Below are positions 23,690-36,100 of a stretch of DNA of 64,000 bases, one piece after another. The notes beneath the pieces were generated by a model that made no database searches, had not been told where the DNA came from, and saw only the letters and a program-made list of their open reading frames with translations. A program made the position numbers and the translations under genes. The DNA comes from Poecilobothrus nobilitatus (lineage: Eukaryota; Arthropoda; Insecta; Diptera; Dolichopodidae): the NCBI GenBank assembly GCA_947095535.1, contig OX352773.1:169892438-169956437 (forward strand). The letters are read 5' to 3'. Numbering within the stretch: position 1 is the stretch's first letter; every line of letters begins with the position of its first letter.

Positions 23690-25985
23690 TTATACCCTTA
23701 TAAGGATCAGGTATATTAAAATTTCTCCTCCGTTTTAACAACTCGAAATAAGCTAGGTAGATATACCTTCAAAGGTATGGATCGGATCGGATCGATTAAG
23801 CTTTGTCTGTCCGTCCGTCCGTCAGCAAGATAACTCAAAAACTAAAAAAGCTAGAGTCCTGAAATTAACTTTAACTCACAACAATTTGTAGGCTCCCTAT
23901 TTTTTTTGGTTGAGATCCGACCAAAACTTCGGGTAGCTCTCGAGCATCTAACTTTTAGATCCCCACATTTTTTTTAAATAGAGCCATGCAATTTTAACTA
24001 CTGATAGATATCACAAAAACAATAATTTTATGTTAACAACCTTTTTTCTGTAGGCTCATTACGGACTCGTTACGGAGCTACATTCCCCACAAAATTCAAA
24101 AAAGCTCTTAAATTTTTAAAACACAAGTTGTATAAAATATATCTTCAATTTGAAAACGCCAAACGATTACTGCTTTTATTAGCTTTAAAAAAGTATATAT
24201 CTGACTCATGGCGCAGTGGTTAAGTCGCCAACCTTTCAATCGAAGGGTCTTGGGTTCAAACCCCGGTCAGGTCATAAATAAAAAATATGTAGTACTTTTA
24301 TATCGTAATAATGTATATCGTATAATTAATAGTAGTAATAATAACATTAATAATATTAATAATAATAATAATAATAACAATAATTATAATAATAATAATA
24401 ATAGCTGCTACAGTGGAGCCATCTTTGGTTATATCATGCAAGTAAGGTGTTATATACTGCTGCATGTTGTAATTTACGCATGGCGCTGACTCTGTAGTAA
24501 AATAATAACAATAATAATAATAGTAATAATAATTATAATAATAATAATAATAATAGTGATAGTAATAAAACAATAACTATAATAATAATAATAATAATAG
24601 TAATAATAATAGCTGCTACAGTAGAGTCATCTTTGGTTATATCATGCAAGTAAGGTGTTATATACTGCTGCACGTTGTAATCCACTGATGGCGCTGACTC
24701 TGTAGTAAAATAATAATAATATTAATAAGAATATTAATACCAATAATAACAGCCGCTACAGTGACAGTGGGGGTTGCCTTCAATAATTACCTCATGTAGT
24801 AATATATATACTACTACTACATGTTGTAACTGTTGTGACGGCTTTAGTCACTGATAGCAAAATAATAATAATAGGCGGATTCATTGTTTCCTTACAGTCC
24901 CACTCCCAATTCAATGTTTCCTTATCCATTTTCCAATCCTTTCCTATCCCTACTCCCTAGCCAATATACTGTGTTCGCAGGTAAGGGTTTCATCCCAATA
25001 TATTGGCGGGAGGTGAGTTTAGTCAGTAAGAATCTGACACTACCAAGGGGTAATTCTTGGTGTCTTTGGAAGATTCCCACCTCCCTTAGGAAAAAAAAAA
25101 AATATAATAAATATATATTTGTGCCATACGGTGTCTTAATTTACCGTTATGCGAAACTCAAATTTTGCAAAATTCTTGACTCCTTCTATTTTCCAAACGC
25201 TTTAAGTTAGATACTTGAAATTTTGATAGGTCTTTGAAAATAAGTATGAGTCATTTCAGAAAATATTTTATCGCCCTCCGTTTTGGAGCTGTATGGCGTC
25301 AAAAACTAAAAATTCCTTATTTTTAATCACGACTTATTTTTAATCATTGTGACTTAAATACCTGTCCAAATTTGTATGAAGTAACAATTTTTTTTTATTA
25401 ACAACTTTTCTTAATAATATAGGGTTACCTTAAAATTGCGTGACTTCATTTTTCTCAATTTTTCTAACAAATTTTTTTTGTTTTTACTCGATAATTTGCA
25501 GTTGTTGAGGATGATGTGTAGTACAAAAAAAATTAAATAAATAAAAAATATAACGGTTGCTTGAAGAATTTATATTTATATGATATTAGTATACATACTT
25601 ATATTGTAACTCATGTTTATTTACATATCGTATATGTCACTGATGAATGAATGATATATATAATACATATGTATAGTATAAATTATTATACATTTGCCGC
25701 TTAGTATTAAATGGTACTATATCATATTTGGAAAAGTTTTTGGATTGATAATCGTTATGTGGAAGGTTAGAATCTGCTTTTGAAGAATGTATAAAAATAT
25801 AGTTTGAATATATGTACAACCCATAGTTCTAGAAATTATAAAATTCACCCAAATTACTTTAAAATACTAAAAAATTAAAAAAATAACATAGTAAGCAGAG
25901 TGACAGGCTATGAACATACTAACGGTTCGTACGAGTATCTAAGAGTTGACAAAGGCAACTGTATTCTTCCTCGTTTTATTTCATT
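23690..25985 (+). repeat. Composite repeat of family R, interrupted by a 0.9 kb retroposon
   Basis: Begins with TATACCCTTATAAGG, then GGTATGGATCGGATC, GTCCGTCCGTCCGTCAG and a long body containing TACCGTTATGCGAAAC (near 25143) and CTCGATAATTTG, and ends near CCTCGTTTTAT. The same order is found at 56200-59420. A tRNA-headed retroposon (24199-25101) is inserted in it. It preserves, at about 25520-25560, the site that is occupied by a Helitron in the other copy. No coding sequence. Confidence 0.8.
24199..25101 (+). mobile_element. Composite tRNA-headed retroposon with three internal modules
   Basis: The head (24200-24275) has TGGCGCAGTGGTTAAG (A box) and GGTTCAAACCC (B box), with acceptor ends TGAC/GGTCA; CCTTTC/GAAGGG makes an over-long anticodon stem. 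Then come (TAA)n tracts separating three related modules of about 100 bases (24403-24500, 24610-24712, 24752-24855), each starting AGCYGCTACAGTG and ending in a CTGACTCTGTAG-like block. A GC-normal 3' segment with the hairpin ACCAAG/CTTGGT (25040-25062) ends in poly-A. The intact target sequence is seen in the paralogous repeat at 56725-56750. Too long for a classical SINE; no protein coded. Confidence 0.75.
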
Positions 25986-26719
25986 TGTATTCATATTTTT
26001 TTAATTTATTAAACTTAATTTTATTTTATATTTACGTTTTATATTTACATATTACATTTTACAGTTTAAAAATTTTATATTTTTTAATTTTTCTTTATTT
26101 AAATTGACCTAAATTTCTCATTAATTAACATATATCCTAATTTCGCAGAAAATTCAAAGGAAAATAACTTTAAATTTCACGCTTACTGGAAAATAAAACA
26201 AAATGTAGGAAAATATTATAGTCTCATTTGCGATGAGTGTAAATTTATTCATATAATTTTTTCTTAGAAGAATATTTATTTATATATGACATTTCAAGAT
26301 TTTTCTGACATCCCATTTCCCATCCTATTCACAAATGTTTAAATCCTGTTTAAAATAAATTGTTTTTTTTTTTTTGTTTTCATAAATCTGGGGATACCCA
26401 TTTTATATAACTAAAATAAAGTATCAGCAAAATATTATGTTTATTTTATAAAAATAAATGCTTATACCTAAATAGTTACCTAGTTATGCAAATATCTCAT
26501 AAATAATCCATATTACGTTCTTAAAAATTCGATTGAATTTTAATTAATTGAGGGAAAACCTATGATAATAGAAATTATACATTAAAATTTTTTTACTTTA
26601 TACAATTGAAGGAACATTTTAAACAAATATTGAATAATTATTATAATGCTAAAAAAAATAAGGTTTTAAATTGTTTATTATTTAAAGCCTTTAGTAGTAG
26701 GTACCTATTCTGACGAGAT

Positions 26720-27190
26720 TAAAAGCTTGATGCCTACATTCAAAGTGAAACAAGGAGACGTTCAGCTGCTCACATGTATGTAGTTCAAATCCCAGATGAC
26801 ATAATTCGATTTAGAGAAAATTCCCGTTTGTGATACAAAAATAACAAATTTGGAACCATGTATTCAGATCATGTATTCCCTAGATTTGGTAAGGATTACA
26901 TATACAAGGTCCAAAGATTCAAAGTGAATATTAATAACTTAGTTGACAATATTTCTGTCAATTTCCATTCCCTAAACTTAGCTACCCTTGATCAGGTAGT
27001 ACATGAGTACTAAAGGACATATAGCCTATTCTTTGGTCAAAAAAGGTGGTTAGATTTAGTTCGTTAAAGTCCTACAAACTCATAGATGGACTTGTGCTCC
27101 TTTCACTCCTCTATAGAGTCTTTCGATGATGCCCACCTACACTCGCAAAAAACAAGCCAATTATAAAATATCTTGTGTCTATTTGTTTAC
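26720..27190. other. Island of ordinary base composition, unidentified
   Basis: This block is clearly less AT-rich than its surroundings, yet no long frame is open in it. It contains short near-coding stretches broken by stops, suggesting a decayed gene or transposon. I could not match it to a protein family. On both sides (25990-26720 and 27200-27780) there is only AT-rich sequence. Confidence 0.3.
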
Positions 27191-27779
27191 AGAATTGGAG
27201 AATTTTATACCAACTTCATACTAAGAACATCATACTGGGAACATTATTTTGGAAAAAAATCAAAAAATAATTTTTCTAGCTATAGGTAATCAGTTTTATT
27301 TAAATTACGATTTTTTTAACTAAAATAATTTTATTAAAAATTATGAGAAATTTTTCTTTAAAAAAAAATGTTAAAAAGTATCATATCTAATGAAAATTAA
27401 CATAAATAAAATTTTAAAATAAAAATTAATTTTAAATTAGCCTTTAAATTTTTTTTTTGTTTTTTAATTAAAAACAAGCCATAAATTACGATTTAAAAAT
27501 AATTTAATTATAATTAATAATTATTTTTAAAACTGAAATTATTATTCGACAAAGCTTTTTTAACACATATTGTTTTTTTTATGTTTTTTATGTCAAATTT
27601 AATTTGTTATGGGGTTAACAAACAAAAAAAAAAATTAAAACATGAAAAATCAAATAATTTAAAGAAAATTTTGCTGTACAATTTATTATTAAAAATAATT
27701 AATTTTAATTTTAGATTCATAACTAAATTTTGTATCTATATGAAAATAATTTGAATTTTAAAACGTACAATCATTATAG

Positions 27780-27960
27780 GTTTTTTTTTTTTGTTGTTTT
27801 TTCAAGGGACGATGGAAAACATCGCAATTAACCTAAAGGAACTGCACAAGTTTCCTCTGGGTATAGTCTTGAACTTAAAACAACCAAAACTACCCTCTTT
27901 AAAACAAAACTTTAATACGAATCCTTTAAAAACATAGTAACATAATGTATAGTTTGACTT
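27780..27960 (-). mobile_element. 3' end of a retroposon (stem-loop plus poly-A), minus strand
   Basis: On the minus strand the sequence runs through GCGATGTTTTCCATCG, a hairpin, into a poly-A tract (poly-T at 27781-27792). The same arrangement, GCGATGATTTCCACC-CATCGC followed by poly-A, occurs at 61829-61930. Conserved stem-loop then A-tail is what a LINE or SINE 3' end looks like; the parent element was not recognised. A further composition island at 28130-28260 and the AT-rich 28260-29340 hold nothing I can name. Confidence 0.45.
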
Positions 27961-29339
27961 AGGGAATAAGAATGTAGGAGGATGTTTGGAAAATGAGCTT
28001 GAAATAATTAGGATTATGTCGGATAAAAAGGCAATTTGAAGAATACATTTGAAGAAAAATGTTACTGTTTTTCTTAAATTCGGTTATGTCATACATATGT
28101 ATATGATCGAATTACCAAAATTTGGAAACACATGTTTCTGGCATAAGATTCCACAAACGCCGCGACATGCGCATTACAAATGAATTTCCAAATCCTGTGT
28201 TGCCCTATCCTGACAGTTTAACTGTGTAGGGATCGGCATAGATCGCACTTCTTGTATAAAATATTTTTCAAATGTGTTATGCATTTTCAAAAATTGTCAA
28301 TTCATATGTGTTCGATATAATAAAATTTAAGAATCGTACTAAAGATTTAGATCTAAAGCTAAAGTGAAATATGTATGTACTAAAGATTTTATACTATACT
28401 TATAATAATAATTTTTTAATTATTTCAATAATATTTTGTTAATATTTTACATGTTTAAAGTGCTTTAAAAGGCTATAATATCTCAAAATATTGTATGTAT
28501 TTAAATTAAGACTTTTTTAAATATTGTAAAATGTAACTAAATTCTATTTATGGCATAATGCCAATACAATATTCTAACTTTTCATAAATATTAAAAAAAA
28601 TAAATTATTAGACAGTTGCACAAAATTCCTGAACAAAAAACAAAAAATCAATTAAAACTTTAGCACATACATATATTTAAAAAAAATTTAAAAATTATGA
28701 CTAATTAAAATCAAAAAATTTATCAAGAATAATAAAATTAGTGAAAAAAGTGTACGTACTAAATAATTATTCAAAAATTACTGACTAGAATAGAAAATTT
28801 AAATTTTTTTCTTTTACAAATACAAGTTTTTTTTTTTTTTTTGTAAAATCTACAATCGTAATAATTGTCAGTTATTGAAATGCATATAAATTATTTTAAT
28901 CAATATTAAAATCATTTAAGATAAGATACTTTATTGATATCATACTTAGATACATATATGCGAACAATTCGTGTGACGCAGTCTCATATCAAAAAAAAAC
29001 TTATAGGAACATCAGTTTCTTGTTAAAATCAACAACATTTTTTTTATATTGTTTACAGAATTTTGTTATTTTTTTAATAATTATTAAAATCTTTTCTAAT
29101 CAAAAAAAAAAATAAAAATAATGAAAGTAAACAAAATGTTAATTAAGTGTTATAATCATAATAAAGCTTCTTTTTTGTTTTTACAATAAATGTAAAAAAT
29201 GGATTAAATAAAATAATAAAAATGTCAATCTTAAATATTTTTGTTATTATATAATTTTATAAGCTCGACAACCTTAAAATATTATGATTTATAATTTTGA
29301 AAATTTTATATAAATAAAGAGAGGTATAAATATGAAGAT

Positions 29340-30250
29340 GGCATCATTATGTGTATTTTTTCCTCTTACTCCTCGTGGGAGCATAGAGCATCAACTTTCC
29401 TCTGCCATTGTCTCGGTTATTAGCGATGATTTTTATTTCTTTCAAAGTTTGCTTCGCCCGTTAATTGCCATAAATTCTTGTTATTGATGGTATTTGGTAA
29501 GCATATTGTGCATATTTTTTTTGGAACTTGTTCGCAAATACTTGGAGTTTTTGCTTGATGTTGTTGGTAGTCATCTATCCAAGTTTCGCTATCATATAGA
29601 AGCGTAGACATTATACATACCTTTAATATTCTAATTTTGGTTTTACTTGTTGTTTGGAAATTGTTTCCATTTCCCATACCGTACTGCCATTTATTGTGAT
29701 GGATTCGGTGCTGGTGTTATATACTGTAATGGCTTTGTTTTTTTCTGTGTTAATCTTTAGATCGACTTTGCATGCGGCCTTGTGTTGTGTTGTATATGCT
29801 ATCAGCATAGTCTAGGTCCTCGAGCCTCCGGGAGAGATTCCATCTTATTCCTTTTCCACAAGGATCCTGCCTCTTCCATGATCTCATCTATTACAATGGT
29901 GAACAATAGTGGAAAGAGTGGGTATCGTTGTCTTACCTCGGTATTGGTAATTAATGTTTTACTTGTCTTACCACTGTGGGGAACCGCTAATTCTGCATTC
30001 TCATCTATAGCTTATATTATTCGTATGAGTTTCTTGGGTATTCTGTTTCTTTTCAATGCGTTCGATACCGCAATGCGTTGAATCGCGTCGAATGTCTCTT
30101 GAAGTCAACGAACAAGAGGTATAATGGAGAGCGCTATTCTACAGTTTGTTCTATGATCAGCCGGAGCGTGTTGGTATGATCTGTACAACTCTTTTGTGAT
30201 CGAAAGTTTGCTTGTTCAACTCTTCATGCGTATAATAGAAAAAAACTTCT
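29340..30250 (-). pseudogene. Non-LTR retrotransposon reverse transcriptase relic
   Basis: Minus-strand translation across frames gives, in order, FDAIQR (motif 3 region), KKLIRII, NAELAVPHSGKTS, EVRQRYPLFPLLFTIVIDEIM (motif B), LEDLDYADS (the catalytic YADD block with the last Asp changed), KINTEKNKA and LLYDSETW. These are the palm motifs and post-RT region of a LINE polymerase. Frame changes and stops, and the lost catalytic Asp, show it is inactive. It appears to be the same class as the plus-strand relic at 15262-15700. Confidence 0.8.
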
Positions 30251-30282
30251 TGGTAAGAAGGCGTTTACTCATTTAGGTCTGC

Positions 30283-30690
30283 CTCTTATTGTGAAAAATT
30301 ATAAATATTAATATTCTAAATAAAAAAAATTTTCAGTAATCAAAAAAACTTTTTCTTTATTTTACATTTTAACAAACACCTTCTCAAATCAAAAATCAAA
30401 ATACGTTTAATTTTCAAAGTTAAATCTTTTAAATTAAGTCTACTTAATAAACACCTATAATAACAAATTTTAGATTATTTTTATTATGAAAGTATATACC
30501 ATAATAAAAAAAAAACAGTAATTATTTTTATATACGTACTTCAAATATTTAAAGGTTCTAAGGTTTCAAATTAGAACCTTTAAATATTTGGAAAACATTA
30601 TCATCCGCGTTATCAATTAATGTCACAGCTTAGGCCTTAGATACTAAGATTTTGCTATAATTCTTCTCCATTTAAATCAATTTGATGTGG
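30283..30690 (+). repeat. Dispersed duplication D, copy 2, with hairpin insertion
   Basis: Aligns to 22835-23265 along its length. At 30543-30589 it has an 18-bp perfect stem, AAATATTTAAAGGTTCTA and its complement, around an 11-base loop; the other copy has a single AAATATTT there. Non-coding. Confidence 0.75.
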
Positions 30691-30699
30691 CTGTTAACC

Positions 30700-31140
30700 T
30701 ATAATTCACTTTTTTAGCACATTTTCAAAAAAATTTTCATCCTTCTGGCTGAGTGTTTACAAAACTTCTACACTTGAAATAAAGCAATGCAAATTTAACT
30801 ACGGATAGATATCGCTAATAAAAAACTAATTTTTTGGAACAACTTTTTTCTGTAGTCCCACCAGTTACGAAACTACAGCACTACAAAGTTCGAAAAAGCC
30901 CTATCTTTAAATGTTTATAACACAGATTCTATAAAGCATATTTTGCATTTGAAATATTTTGAACGCCAAACGATAGGCGGTTTTGTAAACTATATATAAA
31001 ATATCTATAAAATAAATATGTGGCTTTACCATGCGGTATTTAAATATACCGTTATGTGAAACTGATTTTTTAGAAAAATTTGGTAAAAAATACAAATCAA
31101 TCTCCCAAACATTTTTATAACCCATTCAACGAAATCTATT
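30700..31140 (+). repeat. Dispersed repeat family R, copy at 30.7 kb
   Basis: Shares with 55495-55900 the blocks GTGTTTACAAAACTTCTACA, GAAATAAAGCAATG, GGATAGATATCGCTAA, AGCCCTATCTTTAAAT, AACGCCAAACGATAG, ATATGGCTTT and TACCGTTATGTGAAACT. Cut short on the right. From 31140 to 31545 nothing is recognised. Confidence 0.8.
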
Positions 31141-31557
31141 TTAAGAATATGTCATATAATATTCTATTGTTTGCCACCAAAAATAATAGAGAAAACAACA
31201 AACTATTATATACACTTTAAGTCAAGCTTTTAATATTATTCCAACAACATTGTTTTTTAGATTAGTAGAAGTATTTATTGCGTCCCTTTCTTCGTATCAT
31301 ATCATAAATGTATATATTATTTTATTTTATCCATAAAAACAATAGAAAATTAATATATTTTGTAATTTTTTTAGAGGAAATCTTTTAATTTGGCCAACAT
31401 GTTTAAAATTTAGGTAAAGATTAAATAAATTTTAGTTGAAATATTAATAGAATTTAGAAAATGAATTCCAAAAGATTGATATCCTTTTCTACTCATTAAA
31501 GACTTGTCCTATAAATATAAGAAAGTTAATAATTAGTCAAAAAAAAGTAATCCATTA

Positions 31558-32677
31558 GGATTGGTATTAAAATTCCGGAATGTTAATCACGAAATTCAAA
31601 ATCGCGAATTTCAAAATTGCTTATTTGAAAATCCCTGAATTGCAAAATCCCGGAATTTAAAGTAAAAGTAATAATTAAGAGTACAACATGAAAGAGTTTG
31701 AAATAGAGGGAGTTTACCGCCTCCAATTAAGGACCCCCCTTAAACAAATTATTGAAACTTATATATACATATTTATATAAAAAAAAATAATGTTTTTTTA
31801 TTAAAAACGAGGAAGAGTGCAGTAGAGTAGACTATGTCAACTCTGGGATACCCATATCAACGTAGTATATCATGTTTCTAAATAACTTGATCATCTATTA
31901 AAGAATTTTAAGATGTTTTAGTACCGACGTCTTAACTACCGAGATATATTTATTTGAATTGTGGAGTTGTATGACAGCTACCCAAATCTATTGCACTACC
32001 ACAACCAAATTTTACAGAAGTAGTTGCCATAAAACTTAATCATCATTTGCAAAATTTCAGACGCCTAGCTTCATTAAGTTTCAAGAGGTGCAAGAAGCCT
32101 GAACCAACCTAAGTTTACAAATGTTTTTGGCACGTAACTCGACATCAGATACTTAGCTTTAATAGACACTGAGTTATTTACATTTAAAAAGTGAAGTTGT
32201 ATGGTAGCTACCCGAACTTCTCGCCACAGCACAACCAAATTATACACATTTTGTTGTCCTATAACTCGACACGATTTTGCAAAATTTGAGATACCTAGCT
32301 TTAATATAGATACTGAGTTATTTCCATACAAAGAAAAGCTTCCTAGCTCCTTTATTTTTTTAGTTATCGTGCGGACAGGCGGCAGACGTACATGGTTTAA
32401 TCAATTCAGAATTCGATTCTGAGCTGATTCATACCTTTGACACTATATCTAGCTTGACTCCTTTAAGGTGGCACAAACGTAATCGCAAATTTATTATACC
32501 CTTGAACATAGTTCATACGGATATAATAAATTTTAAAAAAATATTTAGTTAAATATAAAGTATTTTTTAAAAAAAATTGGGGATTTCACATTTGCTCTGA
32601 AATGCGAGATATTAAAATCCAAGTTTTTGTTTTCCGGAACACTTTTTCATTTTTTACCTGGATTTTAATACCAATCC
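31558..32677. mobile_element. MULE-like element, 1.1 kb copy with perfect 9 bp target duplication
   Basis: Ends GGATTGGTATTAAAATTCCGG and, on the minus strand, GGATTGGTATTAAAATCCAGG. The 9-base duplication AATCCATTA is perfect at 31549-31557 and 32678-32686. Same family as the 155 bp copy at 18928-19082, but the middle (about 31802-32530) carries a nested copy of the repeat that is expanded at 46789-48996, and 31700-31770 matches the repeat at 160-700. No transposase frame, so it is non-autonomous. Confidence 0.85.
31802..32530 (+). mobile_element. TIR element family T, short copy (nested)
   Basis: Starts with CGAGGAAGAGTGCAGTAGAG and GGGATACCCATATCAACG, contains the units GTTGTATGACAGCTACCC, CAAAATTTCAGACGCCTAGC and AGTTATCGTGCGGACAGG, and ends with CCCTTGAACATAGTTCATACGG. 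These match the start, internal unit and end of 46789-48996 in the same order, with fewer internal units. A solo end of the same family is on the minus strand at about 18690-18775. Confidence 0.8.
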
Positions 32678-32789
32678 AATCCATTATTATTAATTTAATG
32701 TAAAATTTTATAATGTTAAACTTTTATGTTTGCTTAATTATTATTAAATTACTTTGAAATCGAACAGCAACCAGCCAATTGTCAACTTT

Positions 32790-33170
32790 CATTTGACAAC
32801 TTTCATTTGACAACTGAGCATTTGATCAGTGGAAATTTCGCAAAAAAGACATTTAGCAAAATAAACAATTACCAAAAGAGTATTTAACAACTTTAACAAT
32901 TGTAAACTTTGCAACTTGAAGGCTTAACAACTTTTACAAGTGAATATTTCGCAGCTTTTAACAATTAACGATTTAATTTTCACCTCTCTTTCGATAAGAT
33001 CAGCGCTAAGTGTTAAGTCATTTTGCCAAATCTCATTTTGTTAAGTGTCCATTTCACTAAATATTATATTTTTTTTTCTTAAGTGTCTATTTTGCTAAAT
33101 GCACCTTTTTGTTAAGTGTCTCTTTTACGAAATCTCCACTGATCAAATCTTCATTTCTTAAATCAAATGT
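32790..33170. repeat. Foldback element
   Basis: The left arm ATTTGATCAGTGGAAATTTCG pairs with the right arm CGAAATCTCCACTGATCAAAT, and further inside CATTTAGCAAAAT pairs with ATTTTGCTAAATG. The interior is built of repeated TTAAGTGTC, TTTAGCAAAAT and CAACTTT words. The arms together exceed 100 bases with mismatches, typical of a foldback-type MITE. A clear target duplication was not found. Confidence 0.6.
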
Positions 33171-36100
33171 ATTGTACCCAATTGAACACTTGTTTTTATA
33201 AAATTTACATATGCATACGGTATATATTCCAGTATATATGTAGATTTTATTAAACATTTATGTTAATCAGAAATTAACTGTAGCTAGTTTAGCGTTTTTT
33301 TTACGTCATTAATGATACATAAAGACATTATTTTTATTCTATATAGAACAATTCTTAAACATTAATTCAACATAATTAATATTATTTAAATAGATAAGAA
33401 AACCGAATAAACAATTTAATTGTTATTTGTTTTTTACTTCTTGTTTTTTTTTTTTTGGGAAAATTTTAATAATCATTTAAAATAAATATAGCTACATACA
33501 CATAATATATTATTCACACATATTGACATTTATTTAAAAATAAAATATTTAGGATTCATCAAAATTTCCCAATAAAAAACAAATATGCAAATATATTTTA
33601 ATAATGCGTTTCAAAAATTATTTAGTTAATACTTATATTAAAATTACATTTGATAAAATATGTAAGTGTGTAGTAAGTACTATGTAAAGAAAAAAAAATT
33701 CTAAATTTTAAAATCCAAAAATTTCCATTTTCATTCTTTTATTTGAATAAAAAACAAAACAAACAAAAAATTATTGTAATTAAAAGAAAATTAAAACAAA
33801 TAAATGCTAAAAAAAAAAAAAAAACAAATTAAAATATTTATTAATCTTAAAACTATTATTTATATTTTATTAGCTGATATATTTAAAAACTATATGATAT
33901 CGTATATAAATATGATAGATAAATACTAAATAGTAAATACAGTATTATTATACATCTAATAAATTTTTTTTTCTTTATTTTTACTTAGGTTTTTCCGTAA
34001 TAATTTCACATATAAACACACTCACACAACTACTTTTTTTTAAATTCAATACTATTTACTTATATTTTCTCAATCAAAAAAAAAAAAACAAAAACAAAAA
34101 AGAAAACATTATTGCGAATAAATTCTCTTCCTATTACAATTTATTTTTGTTTACAAAAAAACAGAGAGCACTACGGTCTACGTTTACGCTACTCTCGTTT
34201 TTGACTTTTGTTGAGTGTTATTTTCGATAATATAAAAAAAAAAAAAAATAAAATAAAAAAAGAGTTCGTATTCAATTAGTATCTTTGATAACATTATATC
34301 AGTTTATAATATAAAAACGAAAAAAAGTTGTACATAAAATAATAAGGTACATATTTTGTAATATTTAAATAATTATGGATTCAATTTACTTTTTTATTTT
34401 TTCAACTTGTTTTTCAATTTAAGTTTTATAATGAAAAATTATATTTTAGATGTTAACCAAAAAAAATGAAATGGATCAAAATAATTTAACTTTCTCAACT
34501 GACGTTAAAGCCCAGCATACTGTCAAAAAATTTTGTTTGTATGTGAAAATGACAAGTAAAATCAGTGAAAAATTAGTAGAGAAATTTTGTACAGTTGGTA
34601 TAGATTTCTATATGCACATTTGACAACATTATAAAACATTTTGTTTATAAAGTTTTCATTGTAAACACTAAACATAGCTGTAGAAAATATTAAAATAAAA
34701 ATTGTATACCTATTTCATAAAATAAATACAAAATGAATAAAGATAGTTTTAATAATAATTCTTTGGAATTAGCTTACAACAAACAATATAAGCTTTTAAA
34801 ATTTAAACCATAGACGCTTTTAAATGAAATTTTCAAATTTTTACTGCAAAAAATTTCTATTTTTTAGTTCTCTATTTAAATTTTAAATTGTTAAAAAAAA
34901 AATTTGGTTTTAAGTCCTCTACTGGTCAAAATAGAAAACTATATTTTTGCGAAATTTTCCTCTACCTCTTACCATTCTAACTAACAGAACAGCGTAATAC
35001 GAATATTAAAATCGGTAAAAGAATTTTTCACATTAGTTTTACAATAAATTTATATGAAAAAAAAAATGTTAGTGTTTTTTCACAGCGGACTAATTTTTTT
35101 TCACAGTGGTTAAGGGAAAATATTATGATCAAGTTAACATAGTGTCAAAACTTATTAATCTAATTTATATCAAAAATTTTAAACTCAATTATTTCTTGTT
35201 TTCACATCATAAAAAATTATTAATAATGTCTCTTAGGAGTTTAGTGGTTCAAATTCATTTATTATTTTATACTCAAGTTTACACTCAATTACTTCACCCT
35301 TTGTCTCTACTGTCTCATACTCTCATATTGCCTCTTTGGACAATTTTATTTATTAAATCTTTTATATTATGAGTTATTGCCTCTTTGGACAATTTTATTT
35401 ATTAAATCTTTTATATTATGAGTTATGAGTTATACTTTTATATTATGAGATATAAATTGAAATTTTCTGTTATAACAATTGCGCATACAAGTAAGTTATG
35501 TCCATTTTGATTAGGTTTTTTGAGATTTGGAATTTCCTATATCGGATTTAGAGTGTTTATTTTATTCCAGGTCTTTTAGTCAACCGAAATTCACATTAAT
35601 TATTCATCATTATTAATTTTAAGTTAATGATAAATGAAAACTGGTAACCGAATCAAGTTAAAGAAATAAAACAAACGCAAAAAACGGATCTCTCGAACCT
35701 ATTCAATTTATATTAAAGTTTCCATCGAATGAGAAGTCAACCAAACCACTGAAGATATCATTTTGTCAATTTCGATTTTTAACTGTATTTTCATTATATA
35801 ATATTACAAATTCTATTGCACTCCTAAATTTTATGATCAATGATTGAAAGTTTTAGTTTTTTAAACTTAGGTTAAGAAAATTTTGTTTTTTTTTTTTTTG
35901 AAAAGGGGTTTGATGTTAATTGTTTTAAAAAACATTAACATAGGACCATTTAGAACAATAAACTCATATAAAGATCTACACAATAAGTTGAAAATTAAAA
36001 TAATATAACAGAGCATTGCGCAGTGAAAAATTTCAACTTACTGGAAAATTTACTACAATTTCTAAAAATTAAAATGAAGCATTAATCAGCAAGAAAATCT

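Noticed and set aside
24208..24275. A tRNA gene (good A and B boxes, GGTTCAAACCC)
   Set aside because: The anticodon arm closes to a 4-base loop with no proper anticodon, and the sequence continues into a repeated body and poly-A, so it is a retroposon head.
24298..24573. Tyr- or Asn-rich open frames
   Set aside because: They are translations of (TAA)n microsatellite and of its complement.
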